This document shows, piece after piece, positions 5,612 to 12,025 of a stretch of DNA of 21,332 nucleotides. The stretch's first letter is position 1, and every line of letters begins with the position of its first letter. Source of the DNA: a virus; the IMG/VR virus record IMGVR_UViG_3300048036_000560, positions 1 through 21,332 of that record. The stretch is one strand, 5' to 3'. The position numbers and the translations under genes are program-made. The notes under the pieces were generated by a model. That model worked only from the letters and a program-made list of their open reading frames with translations, was not told where the DNA came from and searched no databases.

Positions 5612-5779
5612 TTAAATCTTTTGGAAATACTCTTTAACAGTTTGTCGAGATTCTTGCCATTCCAAGTCGATATCATTCCCCACAACACTGTGTCTATTTG
5701 TAGCCAATTCATTTCTTTGTAATTCATCACGTTCCTCTTTCAACATTCTAAGTACATAATTATGATAACGCTCTTGCAT
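5612..5779 (-). CDS. 55-aa helical protein
   Basis: Begins MQERYHNYVLRMLKEERDEL and continues as a charged, probably coiled helix to ESRQTVKEYFQKI. The ATG at 5779 has GGAG 10 nt upstream; an in-frame TTG at 5800 would place that site inside the gene. A second open frame overlaps it (5542-5730) but runs into the early promoter, so this frame is preferred. The minus-strand arm of the bidirectional late promoter lies about 20 nt upstream. Function unknown. Confidence 0.55.
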   Translation of the reverse strand: MQERYHNYVLRMLKEERDELQRNELATNRHSVVGNDIDLEWQESRQTVKEYFQKI

Positions 5780-5798
5780 TTTATTTGATCTCCATAAC

Positions 5799-5816
5799 AA
5801 TTATTTATAAATAATT
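5799..5816. promoter_or_regulatory. palindromic bidirectional late promoter
   Basis: AATTATTTATAAATAATT is a perfect 18-bp palindrome. It contains TATAAATA on the plus strand (5806-5813) and again on the minus strand (5802-5809). Both point at a gene within 40 nt: plus to the ATG at 5841 (with GGAGGG), minus to the ATG at 5779. It is the only divergent gap in the window. Confidence 0.65.
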
Positions 5817-5840
5817 CATACCACAAAAAGGAGGGTATGA

Positions 5841-6104
5841 ATGGCTGATGATAAATTAACTAATGTAAATCCTGATGATCTTACACCTGAAGGTAAAATG
5901 GAATTACAGTTTCGAGTTCTTGGCAACGAGATGATCGGAATTAAAATGATCGTCGATGATATGAAAATGAAGTGGGTCTTTATAGGGTTATTAGCAATTC
6001 TAGTAATGACTTGGGCCGCAGCTGAATTTGGTAATGCTATTACCGGAGGTAGTGATTCAAATGATGTGTATATGCTAGAGGAAGAGCCATATAACGATGG
6101 CTGA
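5841..6104 (+). CDS. late single-pass membrane protein
   Basis: An 87-aa protein on the opposite strand from most genes. Residues 1-43 are soluble and probably helical (KMELQFRVLGNEMIGIKM), residues 45-65 form one transmembrane helix (WVFIGLLAILVMTWAAAEFG), and the tail is acidic (MLEEEPYNDG). AGGAGGG precedes the ATG, about 22 nt behind a TATAAATA late promoter. It overlaps the next membrane gene by 8 nt. Together they could act in lysis or in the virion/host membrane, but no holin family is recognisable. Confidence 0.8.
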   Translation: MADDKLTNVNPDDLTPEGKMELQFRVLGNEMIGIKMIVDDMKMKWVFIGLLAILVMTWAAAEFGNAITGGSDSNDVYMLEEEPYNDG

Positions 6105-6507
6105 GAAAAACGCGTTTGGAGTAGAAATGGCAACCAAAGAATCTAAAAAAGAAGAAGCCAAAATGATGCAGGCTGATTCTATCTACGCTCATCTTGATAC
6201 GGATGGCGATGGAATTATCACTGACGAAGAAATGGCTCGAGCTAAAGAAATTGCAGAGTGGGAACACAAAAAGAAAATGCAAGAGAACGAAGATGCCAAA
6301 GAAGATCAAATTAGATCTATGGCATGGTTCGCCCTGTGGGGTATGCTTTTATATCCTGTACTTATTTTACTTACAACTATATTTGGTGTAGACAGCGCTG
6401 CTAAAGTAATCGGAGATATTGCTCCTACATACTTTGTAGCTATTGCGGGTTTAGTAGCAGCTTTCTTTGGTGCTCAAGCTTATTCCAAGGGAAAAGATAA
6501 ATCTTAA
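6097..6507 (+). CDS. late membrane protein with EF-hand and two transmembrane helices
   Basis: A 136-aa protein. Residues 34-45 (DTDGDGIITDEE) are a canonical calcium-binding EF-hand loop with D34, D36, D38, G39, I41 and E45. A charged helix follows to residue 70, then two hydrophobic helices at about 75-96 and 110-128 and a Lys-rich tail. The cytoplasmic EF-hand plus hairpin of two helices resembles unnamed marine T4-like phage membrane proteins and would suit a calcium-sensing holin-like or membrane-anchored protein; that role is inference. The start is uncertain: 6097 overlaps the upstream gene, while an ATG at 6127 has a better GGAG at 5 nt and also keeps all domains. Converges on the 6504 gene. 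Confidence 0.83.
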   Translation: MAEKNAFGVEMATKESKKEEAKMMQADSIYAHLDTDGDGIITDEEMARAKEIAEWEHKKKMQENEDAKEDQIRSMAWFALWGMLLYPVLILLTTIFGVDSAAKVIGDIAPTYFVAIAGLVAAFFGAQAYSKGKDKS

Positions 6508-6767
6508 CTAGAATATATTTCTTGTAACTTGCCTTCAAAGGCCTCTACTTTGGCCAGTCTATTTGGCCAAAGTATATACTCTTTTTCTGGATTAGCTTTC
6601 AAGTTATTCAACAAAGGAGTTATAGCATTGTATAACGAATCTAGTTTCTCTTGAGTTGTACTAGCGGTTGACTCTACTTTTTGTGCGGTTGCAGTTGCCT
6701 TTTGAACAGCTTCGAGTTCTGACTCATCAACTGCCGTAAAACCAAAATCAAATAAATCTTCTGACAC
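6504..6767 (-). CDS. conserved marine T4-like phage protein (GTG start)
   Basis: An 87-aa protein. The N-terminal DLFDFGFTAVDESELEAVQ, a Thr/Ala-rich helix, and the C-terminal block PLLNNLKANPEKEYILWPNR form a signature I recognise from unnamed marine T4-like phage proteins. Start GTG at 6767: GGAG lies 8 nt upstream, and the codon overlaps the stop of the 38-aa gene (TAGTG). A TTG at 6794 would be internal to that gene. The last codons overlap the end of the convergent EF-hand gene by 3 nt. Confidence 0.83.
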   Translation of the reverse strand: MSEDLFDFGFTAVDESELEAVQKATATAQKVESTASTTQEKLDSLYNAITPLLNNLKANPEKEYILWPNRLAKVEAFEGKLQEIYSS

Positions 6768-6883
6768 TATTTTTTCTCCATTAGCTTTTGCCAATAATAT
6801 TCATTGCGTTCAAAAGTAGAAGTTCTATTTGCTTCGTGTTCTTTATACTTAGCAATATAACGTTCTAATTCTTCCTGACTCAT
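6767..6883 (-). CDS. 38-aa charged microprotein
   Basis: ATG at 6883 overlaps the stop of the nuclease gene (ATGA); the stop TAG overlaps the next GTG start. The product begins MSQEELERYIAKYKEHEANR and ends YYWQKLMEKK, a single charged helix. Exact end-to-end coupling on both sides is the main support. No homologue known to me. Confidence 0.62.
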   Translation of the reverse strand: MSQEELERYIAKYKEHEANRTSTFERNEYYWQKLMEKK

Positions 6884-7374
6884 TTCTTTTTCTTATCCAT
6901 TTTAGCTTGGGCCGCATCAACATCTTCCTGTGATACTATACCTTCAGCAATGAGACGAGCTCTGTTAACCATATGGGCCGCTTGAGTTTCTTCTTTACTT
7001 CCACCAAAATAAGGTACGCAGTGGCCTTCTAATTCCATGATCTCTGTCACACGTTTCATTTCACCGTGATAGTCTACTTCAAAATCTCCAAGAATACGCC
7101 CGAACTTACCTTTCATATCTTCGCCATGCTTATCTTCTGTAGTGATAAGTTTCCCGCCGTTCTTCATAAGTTCTTTCAAACGAGCCTTTGCAGCTTCACC
7201 AAATAAGTCTTCAACTCTATCGGATGTACGAGATTCAGGAGTATCAATACCCATCACTCTTACACGTTCGTCTTTCAAGCAGATGCCAAAACCCAAATCG
7301 ATATCTACATCGACGGTATCGCCATCTACTACTTTTATTACAGTTACGTCGTACTTATTTTGATTCATTGCCAT
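6880..7374 (-). CDS. staphylococcal-nuclease-like (SNase/thermonuclease) protein
   Basis: A 164-aa calcium-type nuclease of the SNase OB-fold family, cleaving DNA or RNA phosphodiester bonds. The key parts are present: VVDGDTVDVDID at 15-26, RVMGIDTPES at 39-48 with R39, D44 and E47 matching Staphylococcus Arg35, Asp40 and Glu43, GEAAKARLKEL at 59-69, and GKFGRILGDF at 89-98 with R93 matching Arg87. The C-terminus is Lys-rich (KMDKKKK). No signal peptide, so it acts in the cytoplasm. It sits behind a TATAAATA late promoter and leads a three-gene run. Late timing suggests host DNA degradation, recycling or repair, but this is inferred. An ATG at 7368 is a possible alternative start. Confidence 0.9.
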   Translation of the reverse strand: MAMNQNKYDVTVIKVVDGDTVDVDIDLGFGICLKDERVRVMGIDTPESRTSDRVEDLFGEAAKARLKELMKNGGKLITTEDKHGEDMKGKFGRILGDFEVDYHGEMKRVTEIMELEGHCVPYFGGSKEETQAAHMVNRARLIAEGIVSQEDVDAAQAKMDKKKK

Positions 7375-7408
7375 AGTTTAACCTATCTTTATTATTATGA
7401 TTAAACTA

Positions 7409-7416
7409 TATTTATA
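7409..7416 (-). promoter_or_regulatory. late promoter (TATAAATA) for the nuclease run
   Basis: TATAAATA on the minus strand, lying wholly in the gap between the radical SAM stop (7417) and the nuclease ATG (7374), predicted leader about 29 nt. The position supports it more than the octamer itself. Confidence 0.6.
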
Positions 7417-9006
7417 TCAAGCAACCTCAAAAACGTAAGTTGAAGATGGATCATGTTTAACACAACCATTTAAATGATCAATTCTTTCTCTGCCACCTAT
7501 TTGGTAATCTCCGATATAGAATTCTTTTTTATATTGATCCATCAATTTTGTAAAGAGTTCTTCATCGGTTTCTGCTTTGCGGATCAGAGGCCACATGTCT
7601 TCTTCATAGTAAGCATATAATGCAAACGCCTTATTAAGAGTAAATACTTCTTCATTCTGCAGATAAGGCTTAGGCATATGTAAGAAATAACTATCGAGAA
7701 ACCCACCACTTAAAATAAGGTTGGGATCCATAAATCCGGCTTCAACTGCCATATCTCTTAGTTTAGTTCCATGATACGGCTGAAACATCGATACGGTAAG
7801 TCCATCGTAGCCACGGGCTTTCCTGATCATTCTGGCGCTGTCCATAACCATCTCCCTGGTCTCATATGGCATGCCAACTAAAACGTTTAAACTATAAGGA
7901 ATATTGCTTTCATTAATAATATGTAAGTAATCTTCATATACTGAATCTCTCATAGGGCGTAGTAAATATTTTTTACGATAGTCTGCATTACCAGATTCTA
8001 AACCAAAAGTCATACGATGTACACCAGCTTCTTTTAAAGCTTCAAGATATTCTGCCTTACAGTTTTCAACTCGAGTGTTAAACCAGAATGGAATCTTATA
8101 CTCTTTCCACATTTCACAGAATTCAAATATCTCTTTAGCTGGTCTTGCCAGAAAGCTATCATCTTGAAACATAATGAGATCTGGTCCGATATGCTCAATA
8201 TAATAATCAAGATCTCTCTTAATAGTATCAGCATCCTTGCGTCTCATATAATTACCGAGATCAAATTTCTTTGCAAGTTCACGAGTTCCCGGTGAATTAC
8301 AATACGTACATTTATAAGGACAACCTCTATATGTTTCCATACTTACGGCTCTATAGAAGTGTTTCCCGCCCATTGGCCTTTGCCAACGTTTGTCTTCATA
8401 GCAACTAAAGTCAGGAATAATATCATCTACATTACATAGTGGGTTTGGTTTATTTCTACGAACTCTTCCAGTCTCGTCTTTCCACCAAACTCCATCGACA
8501 GAAGAAATAGGCTTTCCTTCTTGCCAAGCAGTAATCATTTTATCAAAAGTATATTCGCCTTCATAAACCGCTATATGATTAATAAATTTAGATTTAAGAA
8601 CTACCTCTGGGGCCTGAGAAGGAAATACTCCGCCAATTAGATGTGGAATATTTTTATCTTCAATAGCTTCTAATAGTTTTTCTGCGACATGGAATACGTC
8701 TTCTTGCATAGACATAACGATAATGTCAGGTTTGTAATCTTCAACTACTTCTAAAAAGTCAGGAATAATTTGTGATTCTGGTTTTACATTAAAATATTCA
8801 CTATCTCTTTCGTCTTTTTCATTACCACGATTAGCACCAAACTTAGCGAGTTTAATATGACGATTGGAATATTCATCAGAGTATTCCGTAGTTTCGAATA
8901 CTTTATATTCAACTTCTCTCTTTTTACAAATAGCGTTAAATATAGCTACGCTAATGGCCGGAGACATCATTAGCGGTAGATTAGGATATGCCATTAATAT
9001 TTTCAT
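7417..9006 (-). CDS. B12-binding-domain-like radical SAM enzyme
   Basis: A 529-aa enzyme of the BchE/MiaB-like superfamily. Residues 1-165 resemble the B12-binding Rossmann domain: MKILMAYPNLPL, PDIIVMSMQED, HLIGGVFPSQAP and HIAVYEGEYTF. There is no DxHxxG motif, so any cobalamin would bind base-off without a His ligand, as in many relatives. The radical SAM core starts at about 218, with the 4Fe-4S motif C229-x3-C233-x2-C236 (RGCPYKCTYC). MTFGLESGN and GMPYETREM are typical barrel motifs. Such enzymes methylate or rearrange unactivated carbons. The substrate is unknown. It is translationally coupled (ATGA) to a second radical SAM enzyme, and its terminus is followed by a late promoter. Confidence 0.9.
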   Translation of the reverse strand: MKILMAYPNLPLMMSPAISVAIFNAICKKREVEYKVFETTEYSDEYSNRHIKLAKFGANRGNEKDERDSEYFNVKPESQIIPDFLEVVEDYKPDIIVMSMQEDVFHVAEKLLEAIEDKNIPHLIGGVFPSQAPEVVLKSKFINHIAVYEGEYTFDKMITAWQEGKPISSVDGVWWKDETGRVRRNKPNPLCNVDDIIPDFSCYEDKRWQRPMGGKHFYRAVSMETYRGCPYKCTYCNSPGTRELAKKFDLGNYMRRKDADTIKRDLDYYIEHIGPDLIMFQDDSFLARPAKEIFEFCEMWKEYKIPFWFNTRVENCKAEYLEALKEAGVHRMTFGLESGNADYRKKYLLRPMRDSVYEDYLHIINESNIPYSLNVLVGMPYETREMVMDSARMIRKARGYDGLTVSMFQPYHGTKLRDMAVEAGFMDPNLILSGGFLDSYFLHMPKPYLQNEEVFTLNKAFALYAYYEEDMWPLIRKAETDEELFTKLMDQYKKEFYIGDYQIGGRERIDHLNGCVKHDPSSTYVFEVA

Positions 9007-9962
9007 CTGTAGTCATTCAAATCAAAATCAGTACCATGCATTTTATATAAATCTCTTTCATGGTTAGTATAAACTAAAACTTCTGGATCATCAATTAGAA
9101 AATCACACCCATGACAATACGAAGGATAATTACCTAATTTATGATCAACTCTCAATTGATTATATTTATCTCCATACCAAATTTCTTCTAAGGTATTCTT
9201 AGACATGTGCCCCAAGACGGCTTCATCGTCTCGTCCGAGCACTTGGCAGCATGGGTGTATAGCACCCCGATTGCTATCAATACCGCCAGCACGTATGACG
9301 ACATCAGGACTGAAAGGACGACCACAGGTTTTTGTAGTACCTTCTCTACCATAGTCTGGTTCATATACTCCACTCCAATTATGCATTTTCCATATTTCAG
9401 TTTTAACACCAGCGCTATCTACTATTTTTCGATATTGCTCGACTTCATAATCAATATTAGTATTATCAAGAATAAGATGGTAGGTAGCTATAACAGCATC
9501 TGATCCTGAAGACTTTACATATTCCTGAGTTTCTATTAAGTTCTTATAGACTTTATTAAAGAAGGGACTATTCATCCACTCTTTATATTTTTCTTCGTTG
9601 TAACCAATCATTGAAAATCTAAAGAAATCTGTTCCAGCGTCGATTACATCCTTCATAAATTGACCAGACATTTTCATTCCGTTTGAAAACATAAATGCTT
9701 TAGCACCGTATTTTTTTACGATGGCAATATATTCTGGAAGATTATTATTAAGCGTAGGTTCACCAGATCCTTCAAGATTTACCACATTAAGACCAGCTTC
9801 TGCGCATTGTGCAACGCTATCTTCAAACTCTGTTAAAGACATTTTAGTTAGCCAATTTTTTCCGCGGGCGCCAGTTGATCCGTCTTTATTCGTTTGCGGA
9901 CACATCTGACAAGTATAGTTACAGCCTCCGTTTATTTCAATAACTGCTCTGTCTATTTTCAT
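9003..9962 (-). CDS. radical SAM protein with SPASM-like C-terminal cysteines
   Basis: A 319-aa enzyme. N-terminal EINGGCNYTCQMCPQT carries C14-x3-C18-x2-C21 for the SAM-binding 4Fe-4S cluster; EGSGEPTL (64-71) is the SAM-contact GGE-like motif, followed by FSNGMKM at 92-98. C-terminal cysteines C213, C238, C239, C283 and C286 (TCGRP, HPCCQV, YCHGC) resemble a SPASM/twitch auxiliary cluster domain as found in peptide or protein-modifying enzymes. Length fits. The start overlaps the stop of the 303-aa gene and the stop overlaps the next start, so the trio is one translational unit. The substrate is unknown; the product of the third gene or a glycan are candidates. Confidence 0.9.
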   Translation of the reverse strand: MKIDRAVIEINGGCNYTCQMCPQTNKDGSTGARGKNWLTKMSLTEFEDSVAQCAEAGLNVVNLEGSGEPTLNNNLPEYIAIVKKYGAKAFMFSNGMKMSGQFMKDVIDAGTDFFRFSMIGYNEEKYKEWMNSPFFNKVYKNLIETQEYVKSSGSDAVIATYHLILDNTNIDYEVEQYRKIVDSAGVKTEIWKMHNWSGVYEPDYGREGTTKTCGRPFSPDVVIRAGGIDSNRGAIHPCCQVLGRDDEAVLGHMSKNTLEEIWYGDKYNQLRVDHKLGNYPSYCHGCDFLIDDPEVLVYTNHERDLYKMHGTDFDLNDYR

Positions 9963-10870
9963 TTAATTTCTTTTCCAAGGTAAATTTCATAAAACATATA
10001 CATGATTAATAGTCCTTCAGGTACTCCTTCAAAATGAGCCCCGACTCTAGTTTTTTGTATATTATTAAAAAACCATAATAATTTTTCTTCGATAGCCGGA
10101 TCTTTATCAAACTCCCAGATTTCTAATCCGCTTTCTAATGATCTCCACTGTGTCATAGCTGATGCTGTATTCCATACGTCATCGAGATAATATGAAAAGG
10201 CTTCTTTTGATAGATCATACTGCTTAAGGTGTTTATATATGCATCCTTTAACAGTAGTAAACGAGACTCTTCTTCTTGGCCATTCCCAATTAGCTCTATC
10301 AGTATTAAATACATTGTATGGTATTTGAAATACTTCACACGGTGGCAAAGGAGTATTAATATCTTTCTTTACAGAAGCCGGATATACAGTATCAAAAAAT
10401 TTTAATACTTCGTCTACTAATTCGAGACCTTCATCCCAAGTTTCATATGCAAGACAATCATATGCCGCATTACAAATTTTATGATGATCAACTATTTCTA
10501 TTTTAGCGTCAGGAAAATCTTGCCAGCGTTTTACAGTATTTAATTTTTTAACTATTTCTAATTGTTTCTTAACATTTTCCAGATGTGTTTCTATTGGTTC
10601 CCAATGCCAAAATCTTTGACGATATAGGCCAGCGTGTGTCTTATGCAATTCTAACGCTTTTGGCAACATCTTTAATTTTTCATAGATTATTTCTGGGTCG
10701 CCGTCCCAATCTGGTATTCTCATCATCTCACACATCTGATCATAATTTAAATCTGCATCTTTGTGTTCTTGATAAAAATCTGTAAAATATATTTTTTCTT
10801 TTAATAAATCAAGTCTCCATTTTGATTTAGCCGTAAATATAGAAGTATCTTCAGGGTGATGGTCTAGCAT
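9959..10870 (-). CDS. unknown 303-aa protein of the radical SAM operon
   Basis: Not recognised. The protein is soluble, mostly helical, with unusually many Trp, Tyr and His residues (YRQRFWHWEPIETHLENV; DHHKICNAAYDCLAYETWDE; NTDRANWEWPRRRVSF). Helix pairs around WDEGLELVDEVLKFF and LSKEAFSYYLDDVW look like TPR-type repeats, suggesting a scaffold or substrate-binding role. His and Cys residues could bind metal but form no known motif. The start at 10870 has GGAG 8 nt upstream. It is the first gene of the operon and follows a GC-rich hairpin and a folded leader by about 20 nt. Constant coupling to two radical SAM enzymes suggests it is their partner or their substrate. Confidence 0.78.
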   Translation of the reverse strand: MLDHHPEDTSIFTAKSKWRLDLLKEKIYFTDFYQEHKDADLNYDQMCEMMRIPDWDGDPEIIYEKLKMLPKALELHKTHAGLYRQRFWHWEPIETHLENVKKQLEIVKKLNTVKRWQDFPDAKIEIVDHHKICNAAYDCLAYETWDEGLELVDEVLKFFDTVYPASVKKDINTPLPPCEVFQIPYNVFNTDRANWEWPRRRVSFTTVKGCIYKHLKQYDLSKEAFSYYLDDVWNTASAMTQWRSLESGLEIWEFDKDPAIEEKLLWFFNNIQKTRVGAHFEGVPEGLLIMYMFYEIYLGKEIK

Positions 10871-10889
10871 TTATATTCTCCATAGATCA

Positions 10890-10920
10890 AAGGGGAGGCT
10901 TTCTGCAGATGCCTCCCCTT
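10890..10920 (-). terminator. GC-rich 10-bp hairpin, terminator or attenuator
   Basis: AAGGGGAGGC pairs perfectly with GCCTCCCCTT around an 11-nt loop containing CTGCAG. On the minus strand it is followed by only TTTGATCT, a weak U-tract. The ATG of the 303-aa gene lies 19 nt downstream, and no promoter is visible between, so complete termination would silence the radical SAM operon. A conditional attenuator or processing hairpin is therefore more plausible. Confidence 0.5.
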
Positions 10921-10924
10921 CTAT

Positions 10925-11015
10925 TTGCATTTGACGTATGCAACAACCGACTGGGTTTTCTTACGGTACCAGTGCTTTTACCGACCTAAGCTAGAGGGCC
11001 ACTTCCTTACTTAGG
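10925..11015 (-). promoter_or_regulatory. structured leader RNA with possible H-type pseudoknot
   Basis: Untranslated gap of about 180 nt before the radical SAM operon; GC about 46% by hand count. Minus strand, 5' to 3': an 11-bp helix with two single-base bulges (11005-11015 with 10985-10997), then CGGTA (10979-10983) pairing TACCG (10964-10968). The loop of that stem contains ACTGG (10969-10973), which can pair with CCAGT (10950-10954), leaving an A-rich 9-nt third loop. This is the classic H-type pseudoknot topology. A TTGCAT/ATGCAA hairpin (10925-10943) and the 10890-10920 hairpin follow. A 21-codon frame coupled to the upstream gene (10991-11056) ends in the first helix. It matches no riboswitch consensus I know; function inferred only from position. 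Confidence 0.5.
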
Positions 11016-11052
11016 GTTTGCTTGAGTACGTTTGCGATATTGCAGGCTTTCC

Positions 11053-11286
11053 TCATTCGCCTTCCAGCAGTTGGATTCTCTCTTGGAGATTCTCTTGCTG
11101 AACTACTTGACGAGCTCTAAATGCAGCATAAGCTACTGCTAGATCTACATGCTGCTCGTCTATTCTATTCATTTCCTCATCGACACGGGCGATATATGCA
11201 CCAAGAGTTTTGTTGTGGTTATCCACTTTCTTGATATATTCGCCCATACCGTACATAGACAAAAACCAAATTATTGCTACTTCCAT
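11053..11286 (-). CDS. small coiled-coil protein with N-terminal hydrophobic segment
   Basis: A 77-aa protein. Residues 1-14 are hydrophobic (MEVAIIWFLSMYGMG), possibly a short membrane anchor; the rest is a long charged helix (YIKKVDNHNKTLGAYIARV; RQVVQQENLQERIQLLEGE) likely to form a coiled coil. AAGGAG precedes the ATG at 11286. The start lies 15 nt downstream of the mature 3' end of tRNA-Arg, so tRNA processing would define the mRNA 5' end. Resembles spanin-like layout superficially, without lipobox or proof. Confidence 0.7.
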   Translation of the reverse strand: MEVAIIWFLSMYGMGEYIKKVDNHNKTLGAYIARVDEEMNRIDEQHVDLAVAYAAFRARQVVQQENLQERIQLLEGE

Positions 11287-11301
11287 TTAGTTTCTCCTTA
11301 T

Positions 11302-11378
11302 TGGCGAACACGGAAGGATTCGAACCCTCGACCTAGTGCTTAGAAGGCACTTGCTCTATCCAGCTGAGCTACGTGTCC
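11302..11378 (-). tRNA. tRNA-Arg (anticodon UCU), CCA encoded
   Basis: Full cloverleaf on the minus strand: acceptor GGACACG/CGTGTTC, D-arm GCTC...GAGC, anticodon stem AGTGC/GCACT with loop CTTCTAA (anticodon TCT), T-arm GAGGG-TTCGAAT-CCTTC, discriminator G, then CCA in the DNA. It decodes AGA, a codon frequent in this AT-rich phage. No intron or mismatch of note. It lies 6 nt after the stop of one small gene and 15 nt before the start of another, so it is cut out of a polycistronic transcript. Confidence 0.96.
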
Positions 11379-11384
11379 ATTATA

Positions 11385-11576
11385 TTACTCAGTTGGCTTT
11401 TCAAGCTGCCAACAAACATTACCATCTCCATCTATAAGAGCTAGAGTTCCTTCACCAGGAGGACGACAACCTTCTTCAATCATTTCCCACTGATAACCTT
11501 CTTGTTGCTGCTGATGAGAAAGAGCAAAGAACTCTTGGTTATCATGAGCAAACAACGCTAAAATTATTACAATCAT
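11385..11576 (-). CDS. small putatively exported or membrane-tethered protein
   Basis: A 63-aa protein. Residues 1-10 (MIVIILALFA) are a short hydrophobic segment, shorter than a standard signal peptide. The remainder is Gln/Glu-rich (FFALSHQQQQEGYQWEMIEE) with two cysteines and LIDGDGNVCWQL. The ATG at 11576 is 8 nt after the stop of the glycine-zipper gene, with AAGGTAAGGT upstream. Small exported proteins next to an envelope protein may act together in the periplasm, but this is inference. Not recognised. Confidence 0.65.
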   Translation of the reverse strand: MIVIILALFAHDNQEFFALSHQQQQEGYQWEMIEEGCRPPGEGTLALIDGDGNVCWQLEKPTE

Positions 11577-11584
11577 TTTCTACC

Positions 11585-12025
11585 TTACCTTTCAAACGGC
11601 ACTACATATCGCTTGCCGTCAATATAGAATCTTATAGTCGAGTGACTATATACACTCACATTAGAATTCTGATATACCACAACATCATTACACTGACGCT
11701 GAGTTTCATATCCAGTTACCTTAGTCCCTTTAGCTGATTCGTTGGCCACGATAGCACCACCTAAAGCGCCTATAGCAGCACCACTGTCTTTACCGGATGC
11801 GGTACCGCCAATAAGACCGCCTAAGATTGCGCCAAGTAATACATCACCTCCAGAGGCTTGACGGCCTTGCTGGTAAATAGGAACTTGTACATCTTGACAT
11901 CGCCGTTCAGATACAGGAACAGATTGAGTCACGGTTTTATTATGATCAAAGATCTTAATATCAGATACTTCTGCAGAAACAGAAGTAGCGGCGAATAATG
12001 CGGTAGTAGCTAATAATAGCTTCAT
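11585..12025 (-). CDS. glycine-zipper 2TM-type envelope protein with signal peptide
   Basis: A 146-aa protein. Residues 1-18 are a clear signal peptide (MKLLLATTALFAATSVSA, cleavage before Glu19); no lipobox Cys. Residues 59-95 form a Gly-rich double hydrophobic stretch (GGDVLLGAILGGLIGG; AAIGALGGAIVANES), the pattern of glycine-zipper 2TM proteins of the Rickettsia 17-kDa antigen/outer-membrane type. The flanks carry paired Cys (RRCQDV and RQCNDV), possibly disulphide-bonded in the periplasm. GGAG lies before the ATG, which overlaps the upstream stop. Probably host-derived; could remodel the cell envelope or affect superinfection. Function not known. Confidence 0.85.
   Translation of the reverse strand: MKLLLATTALFAATSVSAEVSDIKIFDHNKTVTQSVPVSERRCQDVQVPIYQQGRQASGGDVLLGAILGGLIGGTASGKDSGAAIGALGGAIVANESAKGTKVTGYETQRQCNDVVVYQNSNVSVYSHSTIRFYIDGKRYVVPFER

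Noticed and set aside
5542-5730. Minus-strand 62-aa frame overlapping the 5612-5779 gene
   Set aside because: It runs through the TGTACA box and ends at the edge of the -10 box of an early promoter, and its start has no ribosome site, so it is probably a chance frame.
10925-11015. Known cobalamin, SAM-II or preQ1 riboswitch
   Set aside because: The leader is near B12 and SAM enzymes, but I could not find the conserved boxes of these families; it is listed as an unassigned structure.
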